Shown here piece by piece: positions 1-6,519 of a stretch of DNA of 6,693 bases. Each line of letters starts with the position of its first letter. Position 1 is the first letter of the stretch. A model generated the notes under the pieces. It was not told the origin of the DNA. It worked only from the letters and a program-made list of their open reading frames with translations, and searched no databases. The DNA comes from Halobacteriales archaeon (GTDB taxonomy: Archaea; Halobacteriota; Halobacteria; Halobacteriales; Hikarchaeaceae), in assembly GCA_029941175.1 (NCBI GenBank), contig JAPYRM010000048.1:1-6693 (forward strand), written 5' to 3'. Both the position numbers and the translations under genes were made by a program.

Positions 1-2177
1 CCCGTATATGTCGCAGGATTCGATCTAGGTGTTCTCCCTATTGGATTTTGATCAATTAATCTTACACTTTGAATTTGATCATACCCTTCTATACTCTTAT
101 GATTCCCTGGGATGATCGATCTATTTTTATGGATTTTTCGAGCCAAACTCTTATATAATATTTCGTGAATCAAAGTAGATTTTCCGGACCCCGATACTCC
201 TGTAATCGCCGTTAAGATCCCCATTGGTATGGAAACATCAATATTTTTTAAATTATGTTGAACTGCACCTTTGATTTCTATATTTCCACTTGGCCTTCTC
301 CTCCTTTCGGGCATTGGTATTTCTTTCTCCCCCGAAAGATATTTTCCCGTCAGAGAATTTTTGCATTTCATAATTTGATCTACCGTTCCTTGTGCCACTA
401 CTTCTCCACCATTCCTCCCGGCACCTGGGCCTATATCTGCGATATAATCTGCTCGGAACATAGTCTCCTCGTCATGCTCCACGACTATGAGTGTATTTCC
501 CATATCTCGTAATCCTTCAAGAGTGTTTAACAATCGATTATTATCTCTTTGATGGAGTCCAATAGATGGCTCATCCAATACATACAATACCCCCACCAAT
601 CCCGATCCAATTTGTGTTGCAAGCCTTATCCTTTGACTTTCTCCCCCCGAAAGCGTCCTAGCTTCCCGATCCAAAGTTATATATTCTAATCCCACTTCAC
701 ACATAAATTTCAAGCGAGAATGAATTTCCTTTATAACCTGTTCTGCAATTTGTTTCTCTCTGTCGTCTAATTCTTGATCCAAATTTGTAAAATAAACCAA
801 AGCATCTCCTATTCCCATTTGATTAATTTTGGTTATACTATTCCCTGCAACTTTGACGGCCCTGCTTTCTGGTTTTAACCTGGTTCCCATGCACGAAGCA
901 CAGGTAGTTATTGCCATATACTTCTCAATATGTTCTCTGGTTGACTGAGAATCTGTTTGAACATATCTTCTCTCCAAACTCGGAATTACCCCTTCAAATG
1001 GACCTTCTCTCCATCTCATCCCCCTTCTGGTCCATCTCCTTAATTTCACTTTCTCTTTCGTACCTCGCATAAATGCATTTTGAACCTCTGGGCCCAGCTC
1101 CCCAAACGGAGTGTCAACCGAGACTCCGAAATGATCTGCTAATGAGTCTATCCACCCTTTGTAAACTGGTGCTTTGTAATTCCACGGCCCAATTGCATCT
1201 TTCAGAGGGGAATTCTTGTTTCTTATTACTAATTCCTGAATCACTTCTTTCATGTGCCCAATACCTTCGCATTTTGGGCATGCACCATGCGGACTATTAA
1301 ATGAAAAAGATCTGGTTTCTATTTCTGGTAAATCTATTTTGCAATTACTGCACGCGAGTTCTTCGGAAAATTCCACAATTAATCTAGAATCAGTTTTACC
1401 TGAAAGATCTCCAGTTCTTCGAAACTGAGTTCCCAGCTTTATATCTTCAGAGGGATTTGAAACAATAATTTTTATTACACCTTTCGCTTCTGTTAACGCC
1501 GTTTCAACTGAGTCTGTGATCCTTGAGCGTACATTTTCAGATATTTCTATCCTATCTACTATTATGTCAACTGAATGATCATACGTCTCTTCCAATTCTG
1601 GAACCTCTATGGCCAAATCATATTCATTCCCATCCACTTCCATTCTTGTATACCCCCTCGCAATCAAGTCTTTAAACAATTCTTTGAATGCCCCCTTTTG
1701 ATCTCGAATTATTGGAGCTGCAATTTTTACTTTTGACATTTCTGGTAGTTCCAAAATGCGATTTACCATTTGCTGGGCCGACTGTTTACCTACCTCTTCT
1801 CCACAAATTGGACAGTGCGGAATTCCTATTCTCGCATATAACAATCTCAAATAATCATGCAATTCTGTTACAGTTCCTACAGTTGATCTGGGATTATTCG
1901 CTGCATTTTTTTGATCTATGGATATCGCGGGGGACAAACCTTCTATGGATTCCACTTCCGGCTTATTCATTTGACCGAGAAAATTTCTCGCATATGCACT
2001 TAAAGATTCCATATACCTCCGCTGACCTTCTGCATAAATGGTATTGAATGCCAACGACGATTTCCCAGACCCCGATACTCCTGTAATAACTATCAATTTA
2101 TCTCTCGGGAGTTTTATGCTTAGATTTCTAAGATTATTTTCTGATGCCCCTCTAACTTCAATATATTCTTTCACCAT
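1..2177 (-). CDS. uvrA: Excinuclease ABC subunit A (UvrA), N-terminal 725 residues, cut by left edge
   Basis: UvrA is the damage-sensing ATPase of nucleotide excision repair; it scans DNA as a dimer and loads UvrB. The frame stays open from ATG 2177 to the left edge. Family members have about 940 residues, so roughly the last 215 are missing, including the C-terminal zinc finger and second signature/Walker B. Visible parts: Walker A GVSGSGKS at residues 33-40; SPAISIDQK at 82-90; zinc finger C276-X2-C279-X20-C300-X2-C303; paired cysteines C122/C125 and C426/C429; ABC signature LSGGESQRIRLATQ from 509; Walker B VLYVLDEPSIGLH with D535/E536; second Walker A GVSGSGKS at 660-667; and IGRTPRSNPATYTG at the edge. 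The start fits the family N-terminus, has no Shine-Dalgarno, and has a TATA-like box about 20-27 bases upstream. The family is bacterial in origin and was acquired by many mesophilic archaea. Identity is certain from the paired ATPase motifs. Confidence 0.98.
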   Translation of the reverse strand, partial: MVKEYIEVRGASENNLRNLSIKLPRDKLIVITGVSGSGKSSLAFNTIYAEGQRRYMESLSAYARNFLGQMNKPEVESIEGLSPAISIDQKNAANNPRSTVGTVTELHDYLRLLYARIGIPHCPICGEEVGKQSAQQMVNRILELPEMSKVKIAAPIIRDQKGAFKELFKDLIARGYTRMEVDGNEYDLAIEVPELEETYDHSVDIIVDRIEISENVRSRITDSVETALTEAKGVIKIIVSNPSEDIKLGTQFRRTGDLSGKTDSRLIVEFSEELACSNCKIDLPEIETRSFSFNSPHGACPKCEGIGHMKEVIQELVIRNKNSPLKDAIGPWNYKAPVYKGWIDSLADHFGVSVDTPFGELGPEVQNAFMRGTKEKVKLRRWTRRGMRWREGPFEGVIPSLERRYVQTDSQSTREHIEKYMAITTCASCMGTRLKPESRAVKVAGNSITKINQMGIGDALVYFTNLDQELDDREKQIAEQVIKEIHSRLKFMCEVGLEYITLDREARTLSGGESQRIRLATQIGSGLVGVLYVLDEPSIGLHQRDNNRLLNTLEGLRDMGNTLIVVEHDEETMFRADYIADIGPGAGRNGGEVVAQGTVDQIMKCKNSLTGKYLSGEKEIPMPERRRRPSGNIEIKGAVQHNLKNIDVSIPMGILTAITGVSGSGKSTLIHEILYKSLARKIHKNRSIIPGNHKSIEGYDQIQSVRLIDQNPIGRTPRSNPATYT

Positions 2178-2196
2178 TATTATCAATTATAATTCC

Positions 2197-2204
2197 AATA
2201 TAAA
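2197..2204 (-). promoter_or_regulatory. Putative TATA box of uvrA (leaderless transcript)
   Basis: On the minus strand the 61-base gap before uvrA contains TTTATATT, preceded by a purine-rich GTGAAA that resembles a BRE. The box lies 20-27 bases before the A of the uvrA ATG. That places the predicted transcription start at or next to the start codon, so the mRNA would be leaderless. No GGAGG-like sequence precedes the ATG, which agrees. The call rests on position and composition only; the whole gap is A/T-rich, so a chance match is possible. Confidence 0.5.
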
Positions 2205-2238
2205 TTTCACATTAATTCCTACTCATTCTCTCTCCCTA

Positions 2239-2979
2239 CTATACTCTTTCTGGTAGCCACCCTCCATGAATTTCTAAATTCGCACCACTAATATATTCCG
2301 ATCCGTGACCAATGAAAAACAACATGGCCTTTGCCATCTCTTCCAACTTAGCTGGCCTTCCCATCGGGATTTTTTCTGGAAAATTATCTGAATTTTCGAC
2401 AACATATGGGGACAGTGAGTTAACTGTAATTCCACTACCCGACGTATCCGACGCAAGCATGCGTGTAAACATATGAACCCCTGCTTTGGAAACAAAATAT
2501 GGAAAATTCTTTGTGTTAACTAAACCCTTTTCACTCGAAGCATAACCTATATTTATTATCCTTCCCCACGCCTTTTCGCGCATTTTTGGAAGTACTCTTT
2601 TTGAACACAAATATGTACTAGTAAAGTTAGTTGACATCACTCTTTCCCAAGTTTCAAAATCAATATCTTCCCAATGTTTTGGAGCATGATCTCCTACATT
2701 ATTAATCAATATATCTATAGATCCCAGCTTATTCTCTATTTCTTCAAATAGGTATTCCACTCCTTCTGGATCTCTTATATCCGACTTCACTTTTATCACT
2801 TCAGCTCCTTTCAATCTAATTTCTTCCGCCGTTTTTTCTGCTAGTTCTTCACTTTTTAAATAGTGTACTACCACTTTTGCACCCCCTTCTGCCAATTCTA
2901 GCGCAAATTCCTTTCCTATTCCTCTAGAACTACCTGTCACTAGTGCAATTTTACCCGAAAGATCTAGCAAATTACTCAT
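2239..2979 (-). CDS. Short-chain dehydrogenase/reductase, FabG/PTR1-like, atypical active site
   Basis: This is a 246-residue classical-length SDR, a cytosolic Rossmann-fold NAD(P)(H) oxidoreductase. The cofactor motif TGSSRGIG is at residues 15-22. R19 and the HYLKS segment at 39-43 suggest NADP(H), as in pteridine reductases. NNVG (usually NNAG) is at 93-96, the structural Asn is N118, and catalytic YFVSK is Y161/K165. The usual catalytic Ser, expected after IINIG, is Y146, with S148/S149 just after it and a loop two residues longer than in FabG. The substrate loop is short and runs through ENSDNFPEKIPMGRP; the C-terminus has YISGANLEIHGGW. This pattern resembles SDRs often labelled pteridine reductase-like, so a pterin or acyl substrate is possible but unproven. 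The start fits the family: the Rossmann strand begins at about residue 10. It lies 33 bases after the phosphoribosyltransferase gene on the same strand and may be cotranscribed with it. The substrate cannot be assigned from sequence. Confidence 0.9.
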   Translation of the reverse strand: MSNLLDLSGKIALVTGSSRGIGKEFALELAEGGAKVVVHYLKSEELAEKTAEEIRLKGAEVIKVKSDIRDPEGVEYLFEEIENKLGSIDILINNVGDHAPKHWEDIDFETWERVMSTNFTSTYLCSKRVLPKMREKAWGRIINIGYASSEKGLVNTKNFPYFVSKAGVHMFTRMLASDTSGSGITVNSLSPYVVENSDNFPEKIPMGRPAKLEEMAKAMLFFIGHGSEYISGANLEIHGGWLPERV

Positions 2980-3000
2980 CCCTTTCCCCTACGTTTCTCT

Positions 3001-3010
3001 ATATATTATA
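3001..3010 (-). promoter_or_regulatory. Possible TATA box before the SDR gene
   Basis: The minus strand reads TATAATATAT in the 33-base gap between the phosphoribosyltransferase stop and the SDR ATG, 22-31 bases before the start codon. This spacing would give a nearly leaderless transcript. The gap also holds the G-rich run AGGGGAAAGGG directly before the ATG, which could act as a weak ribosome site if the gene is read through from upstream. The sequence does not decide between an internal promoter and simple cotranscription. Confidence 0.35.
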
Positions 3011-3012
3011 GA

Positions 3013-3591
3013 CTATCCATCTCCGTGCTCGTCAACAATTATTACCTTCCCCCCAACCACATCTATGTTTATCAATGTTTTAACTTGATACTCTCTGTCC
3101 TTTGTTTTATTTTCTCCCCCTACTTTATTTATCACTGCGACAACATCAACAACCTCTGCACCTATCCTTTCCAACGCTTCCATTATTGCAAATATAGTCC
3201 CTCCTGTAGAGATAACATCATCTAACAAAAGAACTTTATCCCCTTCTCTAATATCGTTTATATACATCTCACTTTTTGAATATCCCGTTTCCTGCATCAA
3301 AGCCACTTCTCCCTCAAGCCCATATCGCCTCTTTCGGACAACTACCAGCGGTATGTCTGTAGCTAACGATAAAGCGGTTGAAATATGTATTCCCATGGCC
3401 GCTGGTGTAACTATTTTATCAATATTTTCTAAGTTCTCTCTCTTGACTTTATTAATTATTTTAATGACAATTTCTCTTAGTAGTCCAGGTTCTAGCATTG
3501 GGACCCCATCTGATATGGGGTGTACAAAATAATGATAGCCTTCCTTTTCTATTATTGGAGCATCTAAGAGTGACCTCTTCAACAAATCCAT
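3013..3591 (-). CDS. hpt: Archaeal-type hypoxanthine/guanine phosphoribosyltransferase
   Basis: Purine salvage enzyme of the archaeal HPRT subfamily. It joins hypoxanthine or guanine to PRPP, giving IMP or GMP plus pyrophosphate, in the cytosol. The 192 residues match the family length of about 190. Hallmarks are [13 protein letters not shown] at 19-31, TPAAMGI at 62-68, [10 protein letters not shown] at 86-95, [11 protein letters not shown] at 102-112 and the PRPP-binding loop [13 protein letters not shown] at 120-132 with the acidic pair D124/D125. The N-terminus [12 protein letters not shown] matches the usual family start, supporting ATG 3591. Halophiles carry related HGPRTase-like paralogues whose base specificity is uncertain, so the exact base is a family inference. 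It is the first gene of the minus-strand set, divergent from mrpA, with the SDR gene 33 bases downstream. This gene is the strongest evidence that the window is archaeal. Confidence 0.92.
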   Translation of the reverse strand: MDLLKRSLLDAPIIEKEGYHYFVHPISDGVPMLEPGLLREIVIKIINKVKRENLENIDKIVTPAAMGIHISTALSLATDIPLVVVRKRRYGLEGEVALMQETGYSKSEMYINDIREGDKVLLLDDVISTGGTIFAIMEALERIGAEVVDVVAVINKVGGENKTKDREYQVKTLINIDVVGGKVIIVDEHGDG

Positions 3592-3628
3592 ATTCTATTT
3601 GTCTCTCGCGTCGAAAAAAGATCTTCGG

Positions 3629-3637
3629 AATATATTT
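3629..3637 (-). promoter_or_regulatory. Putative TATA box of the phosphoribosyltransferase gene
   Basis: The minus strand reads AAATATATT, preceded by purine-rich GGAAG that resembles a BRE, 38-46 bases before ATG 3591. A transcription start about 25 bases downstream of the box would leave a short leader of roughly 10-17 nucleotides. That leader contains only a weak GAGAG (3603-3607) as a possible ribosome site. This would be the main promoter of the minus-strand genes. Evidence is composition and spacing only. Confidence 0.45.
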
Positions 3638-3689
3638 CTTCCTTTCTGAAACTTTCAATTTACTTCTTTTCGCAGCCGAACGAAGCCCT

Positions 3690-3697
3690 TAATTAAG
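3690..3697 (+). promoter_or_regulatory. Candidate TATA-like element of the mrp operon
   Basis: TTAATTAA, preceded by CGAAGCCC, is the most A/T-rich block in the right half of the divergent spacer. It lies 18-25 bases before TTG 3715 and 24-31 bases before GTG 3721, the usual TATA distance for a transcript beginning at or near the GTG. No Shine-Dalgarno precedes either start, which fits a leaderless or nearly leaderless mRNA. The match to an archaeal TATA consensus is mediocre, so confidence is low. Confidence 0.35.
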
Positions 3698-3714
3698 TTT
3701 AGAGTCAGAAATGC

Positions 3715-6096
3715 TTGATTGTGGAACTTAATTTCCTTTCCATGGCTGTAATCATTTTCTTGCCCTTTCTTGCAGCTGCATTCACCTTCCTCGTCTATCC
3801 GTTTTTAAAAGAAAAAACAGCCCACTTCGCAGCATTAGTAGCTCTACTTTGCTCAATTTTAATTCTAAATCTAATCGGAACTACTGGGTCAATTTCCATC
3901 CCTCTAGTTTCTTCTTTGGATATTCACCTTCGTTTTTACGTTGATGGATTATCGATTCTTGTTGGTTTACTGGCATCTGGCATGGGAATATTGACCTTCA
4001 TTTATTCTTTTGGATATATGCAAACAAAGGCACAAAGTCCGACCTATTATGCATCTTTGTTAGTATTTATGGGGTCCATGCTCGGTATCGTCTTCTCCGC
4101 AGACCTGATCATTCTTTTTGTCTTCTGGGAATTAACCTCACTTTCTTCTTATCTATTAATCGGATATTTCAATGATGAGCCATCTTCCAGATCTGCCGCA
4201 AAGAAGGCACTAGTCATAACTTCTATTGGGGGATTCTTTATGCTCCTCGGATTTTTACTCATCCACTCTATCACTGGTAGCTTCGATCTAACCTTTCTCC
4301 TCTCCCAACCCGAATCTATCCAATCTCTCCTCCGAACACATGGGGTTTTCTTGCCGATTCTTTTTGCTATCATCATCGCAGGAGCATCTAAATCTGCACA
4401 AATACCCTTTCACACTTGGCTACCTAGTGCAATGGTCGCCCCGACTCCAGTATCTGCCTTTTTACATTCTGCGGCCATGGTCAAAGCGGGGGTTTATATC
4501 ATTGGCAGATTTCACCCAATCTTAGCCGGAGATGAATGGTCTTTGATTCTCATCACCATTGGAATAGCCACAATGACTATTACTGCGTTTTTCGCTGTTA
4601 TCTCAACCACCATCAAGGAGCTTCTTGCATACTCCACGGCATCCCATATCGGTTTAATCTTAATAGGTTTCGGCATACCCATAACACTGAGTGGCGTACC
4701 CTCCTCTCTCAGTTTTGTATCTGGATCGTTTCATCTACTCAATCACGCTCTGTTTAAAGCAGCTTTGTTCTTCATCGCAGGGATTGTAACTTGCCAAGTA
4801 GGGGTGAATGCCATTTCTGAAGTTAAAGGTCTTTGGAAGAAACTACCTTTAACCGCGGGCTTTGCCATTTTTGCCTCTCTATGTATGGCCGGAATTCCGC
4901 TCACTAGTGGGTTTTATTCGAAAGAACTACTCTTCCAAGGCGTGTACGCTGTCGCTAACAATTACGGTGGTATTTGGTGGCTTCTACCCATCCTCACAAT
5001 CCTTGCTAGTGCCTTCGCAGTTGTCTATTCTCTTAGATTCATAATGATATTTCTTGGTACTCCCTTTCCACACCAGCAAGATATTTCTCCCCCTCCCCTT
5101 TCCATGATACTTCCAACTTTTGTTTTAATCTTATTCTCTCTTCTAACCATTATCTATCCTTCTCTTGTAATAGACCTCATTTCCCAATCCGAATCTTTGT
5201 ATTTTCAAAGAAGTTCTATTTTACATATTGAATTCCCTCGTCATGTAAGCCCTCCCCTATTAATGAGCTTATCATCGATACTTCTTGGTATTATACTATT
5301 CTCAAAAATTGAACAAATTCTAAAGAGTATTTCTTCAATTTTATCCTTCAAACATTTTAATATAGATTCAATATATTCCTCTACTCTCTCCGCACTAGAG
5401 ACTTGGAGTTCAATCCTCACTTCTAAGACCGAACGAATTCTCATGAGAACTCATATAATTTGGCTACTCTGGACACTTGGAACATTGGCTTTGGCTAGCT
5501 TCCTATATTCGAGACCAGCTTTCCTTATGATTTATGACCCCCTTCTTCGATTTGATTTTTTAGTAGTTCTCCTCATTATTTCTATAGGGGCCATGGCGGT
5601 AGTCCGTGCAAATTCTCATATTATGGGTGTTTTATTCCTTTCTCTTCTTGGGTTTATGATTGCAGTATTTTACCTACTTTCAAATGCACCAGATGTCGCA
5701 TTAACCCAACTTGTAGTCGAGACCATCATTCTCGTAGTGTTCCTAGTTATAATAGGAAAACTTCCTGCTTACTATGGAGAGACATCTCCCTCCCGCGTGA
5801 TACGGGATGTATTTTTATCTCTTTTTATCGGAATAACTATTTTCTTCACAGTTATCACTGCAACTGCCTCTTCGGCTTCAAAAGATATAGCAACATTTTT
5901 CATCGATAAGGCTAGCTATCCCCCAATCTCCGCTGAAAACATTATAGTTGATTATGGTGGCGGAACTAATATCGTCAATGTGATCTTAGTAGACTTTCGT
6001 GCATTGGATACTCTGGGAGAGATATCAGTTGTGGCACTCGCCGCGCTTTCTATCTTGACCATATTGTCTTCACGAAAACCTGGAGATTCTTCATGA
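3715..6096 (+). CDS. mrpA: Na+/H+ antiporter subunit MrpA (MnhA), full length
   Basis: Largest subunit of the multisubunit Mrp Na+/H+ antiporter, homologous to proton-pumping subunits of respiratory complex I; integral membrane protein. Its 793 residues match full-length bacterial-type MrpA of about 800. The N-terminal antiporter domain covers roughly 70-450, with charged residues on the conserved ion path: FWELTSLSSYLLIGY (E139), ASKSAQIPFHTWLP (K226), PTPVSAFLHSAAMVKAG (H251, K257), K301, NHALFK (H344, K348) and GFYSKE (K403). After a linker with an amphipathic stretch (about 530-580) comes the fused C-terminal domain: NAPDVALTQLVVET (D660, E669) and NIVNVILVDFRALDTLGEI near 752-770. The start is uncertain: the frame is closed upstream by TAG 3700, with candidates TTG 3715 (numbering used here), GTG 3721 and ATG 3742. 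GTG 3721 best fits the TATA-like spacing. The family N-terminus begins about ten residues before the PFL motif at 17-19, which disfavours ATG 3742. It overlaps mrpB by four bases. Confidence 0.95.
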   Translation: MIVELNFLSMAVIIFLPFLAAAFTFLVYPFLKEKTAHFAALVALLCSILILNLIGTTGSISIPLVSSLDIHLRFYVDGLSILVGLLASGMGILTFIYSFGYMQTKAQSPTYYASLLVFMGSMLGIVFSADLIILFVFWELTSLSSYLLIGYFNDEPSSRSAAKKALVITSIGGFFMLLGFLLIHSITGSFDLTFLLSQPESIQSLLRTHGVFLPILFAIIIAGASKSAQIPFHTWLPSAMVAPTPVSAFLHSAAMVKAGVYIIGRFHPILAGDEWSLILITIGIATMTITAFFAVISTTIKELLAYSTASHIGLILIGFGIPITLSGVPSSLSFVSGSFHLLNHALFKAALFFIAGIVTCQVGVNAISEVKGLWKKLPLTAGFAIFASLCMAGIPLTSGFYSKELLFQGVYAVANNYGGIWWLLPILTILASAFAVVYSLRFIMIFLGTPFPHQQDISPPPLSMILPTFVLILFSLLTIIYPSLVIDLISQSESLYFQRSSILHIEFPRHVSPPLLMSLSSILLGIILFSKIEQILKSISSILSFKHFNIDSIYSSTLSALETWSSILTSKTERILMRTHIIWLLWTLGTLALASFLYSRPAFLMIYDPLLRFDFLVVLLIISIGAMAVVRANSHIMGVLFLSLLGFMIAVFYLLSNAPDVALTQLVVETIILVVFLVIIGKLPAYYGETSPSRVIRDVFLSLFIGITIFFTVITATASSASKDIATFFIDKASYPPISAENIIVDYGGGTNIVNVILVDFRALDTLGEISVVALAALSILTILSSRKPGDSS
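6082..6086 (+). promoter_or_regulatory. Shine-Dalgarno site of mrpB
   Basis: GGAGA lies six bases before ATG 6093, inside the last codons of mrpA. It supports translation of mrpB from this ATG and coupling to mrpA through the ATGA stop/start overlap. It contrasts with mrpA itself, which has no such site. Confidence 0.7.
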
Positions 6097-6518
6097 CCAC
6101 CTTGATCACCCGAACTGTAGCAAGAATTGTCGCACCTCTAATTTTTGTTACTGCTGCTGTACTCTTCATTCAAGGACACAATTCAATTGGAGGGGGATTC
6201 ATATCTGCTGTTCTAATAGTATCTGCCATAGCTTTACTTTATATTGCGTATGGAACTTCTGATCTCACCCGATTATTGAATATTTCCCCCTCCAATTTCA
6301 ACAGAAAAATACTTGTATCCGGTTTGTTACTGATTCTTTTCACTGGTACTATCCCCATCTTGTTTAACATGCCTTTCTTAACACAGGCATTTTTGATTCT
6401 CCCACCTCTTCCATTTATAGGTGTACTAAAAATTTCAGGAACTATATTCTTCGACTTAGGTGTTCTTTTCACAGTTACTGGGTCTCTGCTTTCTATATTG
6501 TCGGGGGTGAGTCGTTAA
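6093..6518 (+). CDS. mrpB: Na+/H+ antiporter subunit MrpB (MnhB)
   Basis: Small membrane subunit of the Mrp antiporter. Its 141 residues match the usual length of about 140. Four hydrophobic segments are visible, roughly at 10-27, 35-54, 72-92 and 110-137. The family hallmark GHNxPGGGF appears as GHNSIGGGF at 28-36, so the usual Pro is Ile at position 32. FFDLGV near the last segment is also typical, as are the many small and branched hydrophobic residues. The start ATG shares bases with the mrpA stop (ATGA) and has a good Shine-Dalgarno six bases upstream, so translation is probably coupled. mrpC follows after a single base. MrpB is thought to support assembly and ion passage next to the MrpA C-terminal domain; this comes from the family, not from this sequence. 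Confidence 0.94.
   Translation: MTTLITRTVARIVAPLIFVTAAVLFIQGHNSIGGGFISAVLIVSAIALLYIAYGTSDLTRLLNISPSNFNRKILVSGLLLILFTGTIPILFNMPFLTQAFLILPPLPFIGVLKISGTIFFDLGVLFTVTGSLLSILSGVSR
6503..6510 (+). promoter_or_regulatory. Shine-Dalgarno site of mrpC
   Basis: GGGGGTGA, close to the ideal GGAGGTGA, lies nine bases before ATG 6520 within the last codons of mrpB. It fixes the mrpC start and shows that genes inside this operon use ribosome-binding sites. Confidence 0.7.
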
Positions 6519-6519
6519 A

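Noticed and set aside
255..2256. Plus-strand open frames opposite uvrA (255-512, 1073-1300, 1688-2047, 2038-2256)
   Set aside because: They lie antisense to a clearly conserved uvrA reading frame, have low-complexity composition and no recognisable protein features.
2274..2495. Second minus-strand frame inside the SDR gene
   Set aside because: It is an out-of-frame shadow of the SDR, whose motifs are continuous in the main frame.
2999..3011. Inverted repeat CTATA-TAT-TATAG between hpt and the SDR gene, as a terminator
   Set aside because: The stem is five weak pairs with a three-base loop and no following T-run on the minus strand; it is better read as a TATA-like element or chance.
3461..3692. 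Small frames crossing the hpt start and the divergent spacer on both strands (3461-3658 minus, 3498-3692 plus)
   Set aside because: They overlap the conserved N-terminus of the phosphoribosyltransferase, lack ribosome sites and show no family resemblance.
3689..3698. Ten-base palindrome CTTAATTAAG in the divergent spacer, as an operator
   Set aside because: It is too short and A/T-rich to support a regulator site, and it coincides with the candidate TATA-like element.
3592..3714. Possible tRNA or small RNA in the divergent spacer
   Set aside because: No cloverleaf, TΨC-like motif or stable stem could be found; 123 bases suffice only for two divergent promoters.
4149..6472. Frames within mrpA and mrpB (4149-4376 minus, 4340-4525 plus, 4536-4757 plus, 4862-5044 plus, 5241-5444 minus, 6239-6472 minus)
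   Set aside because: All are contained in strongly conserved antiporter genes and are explained as shadows.
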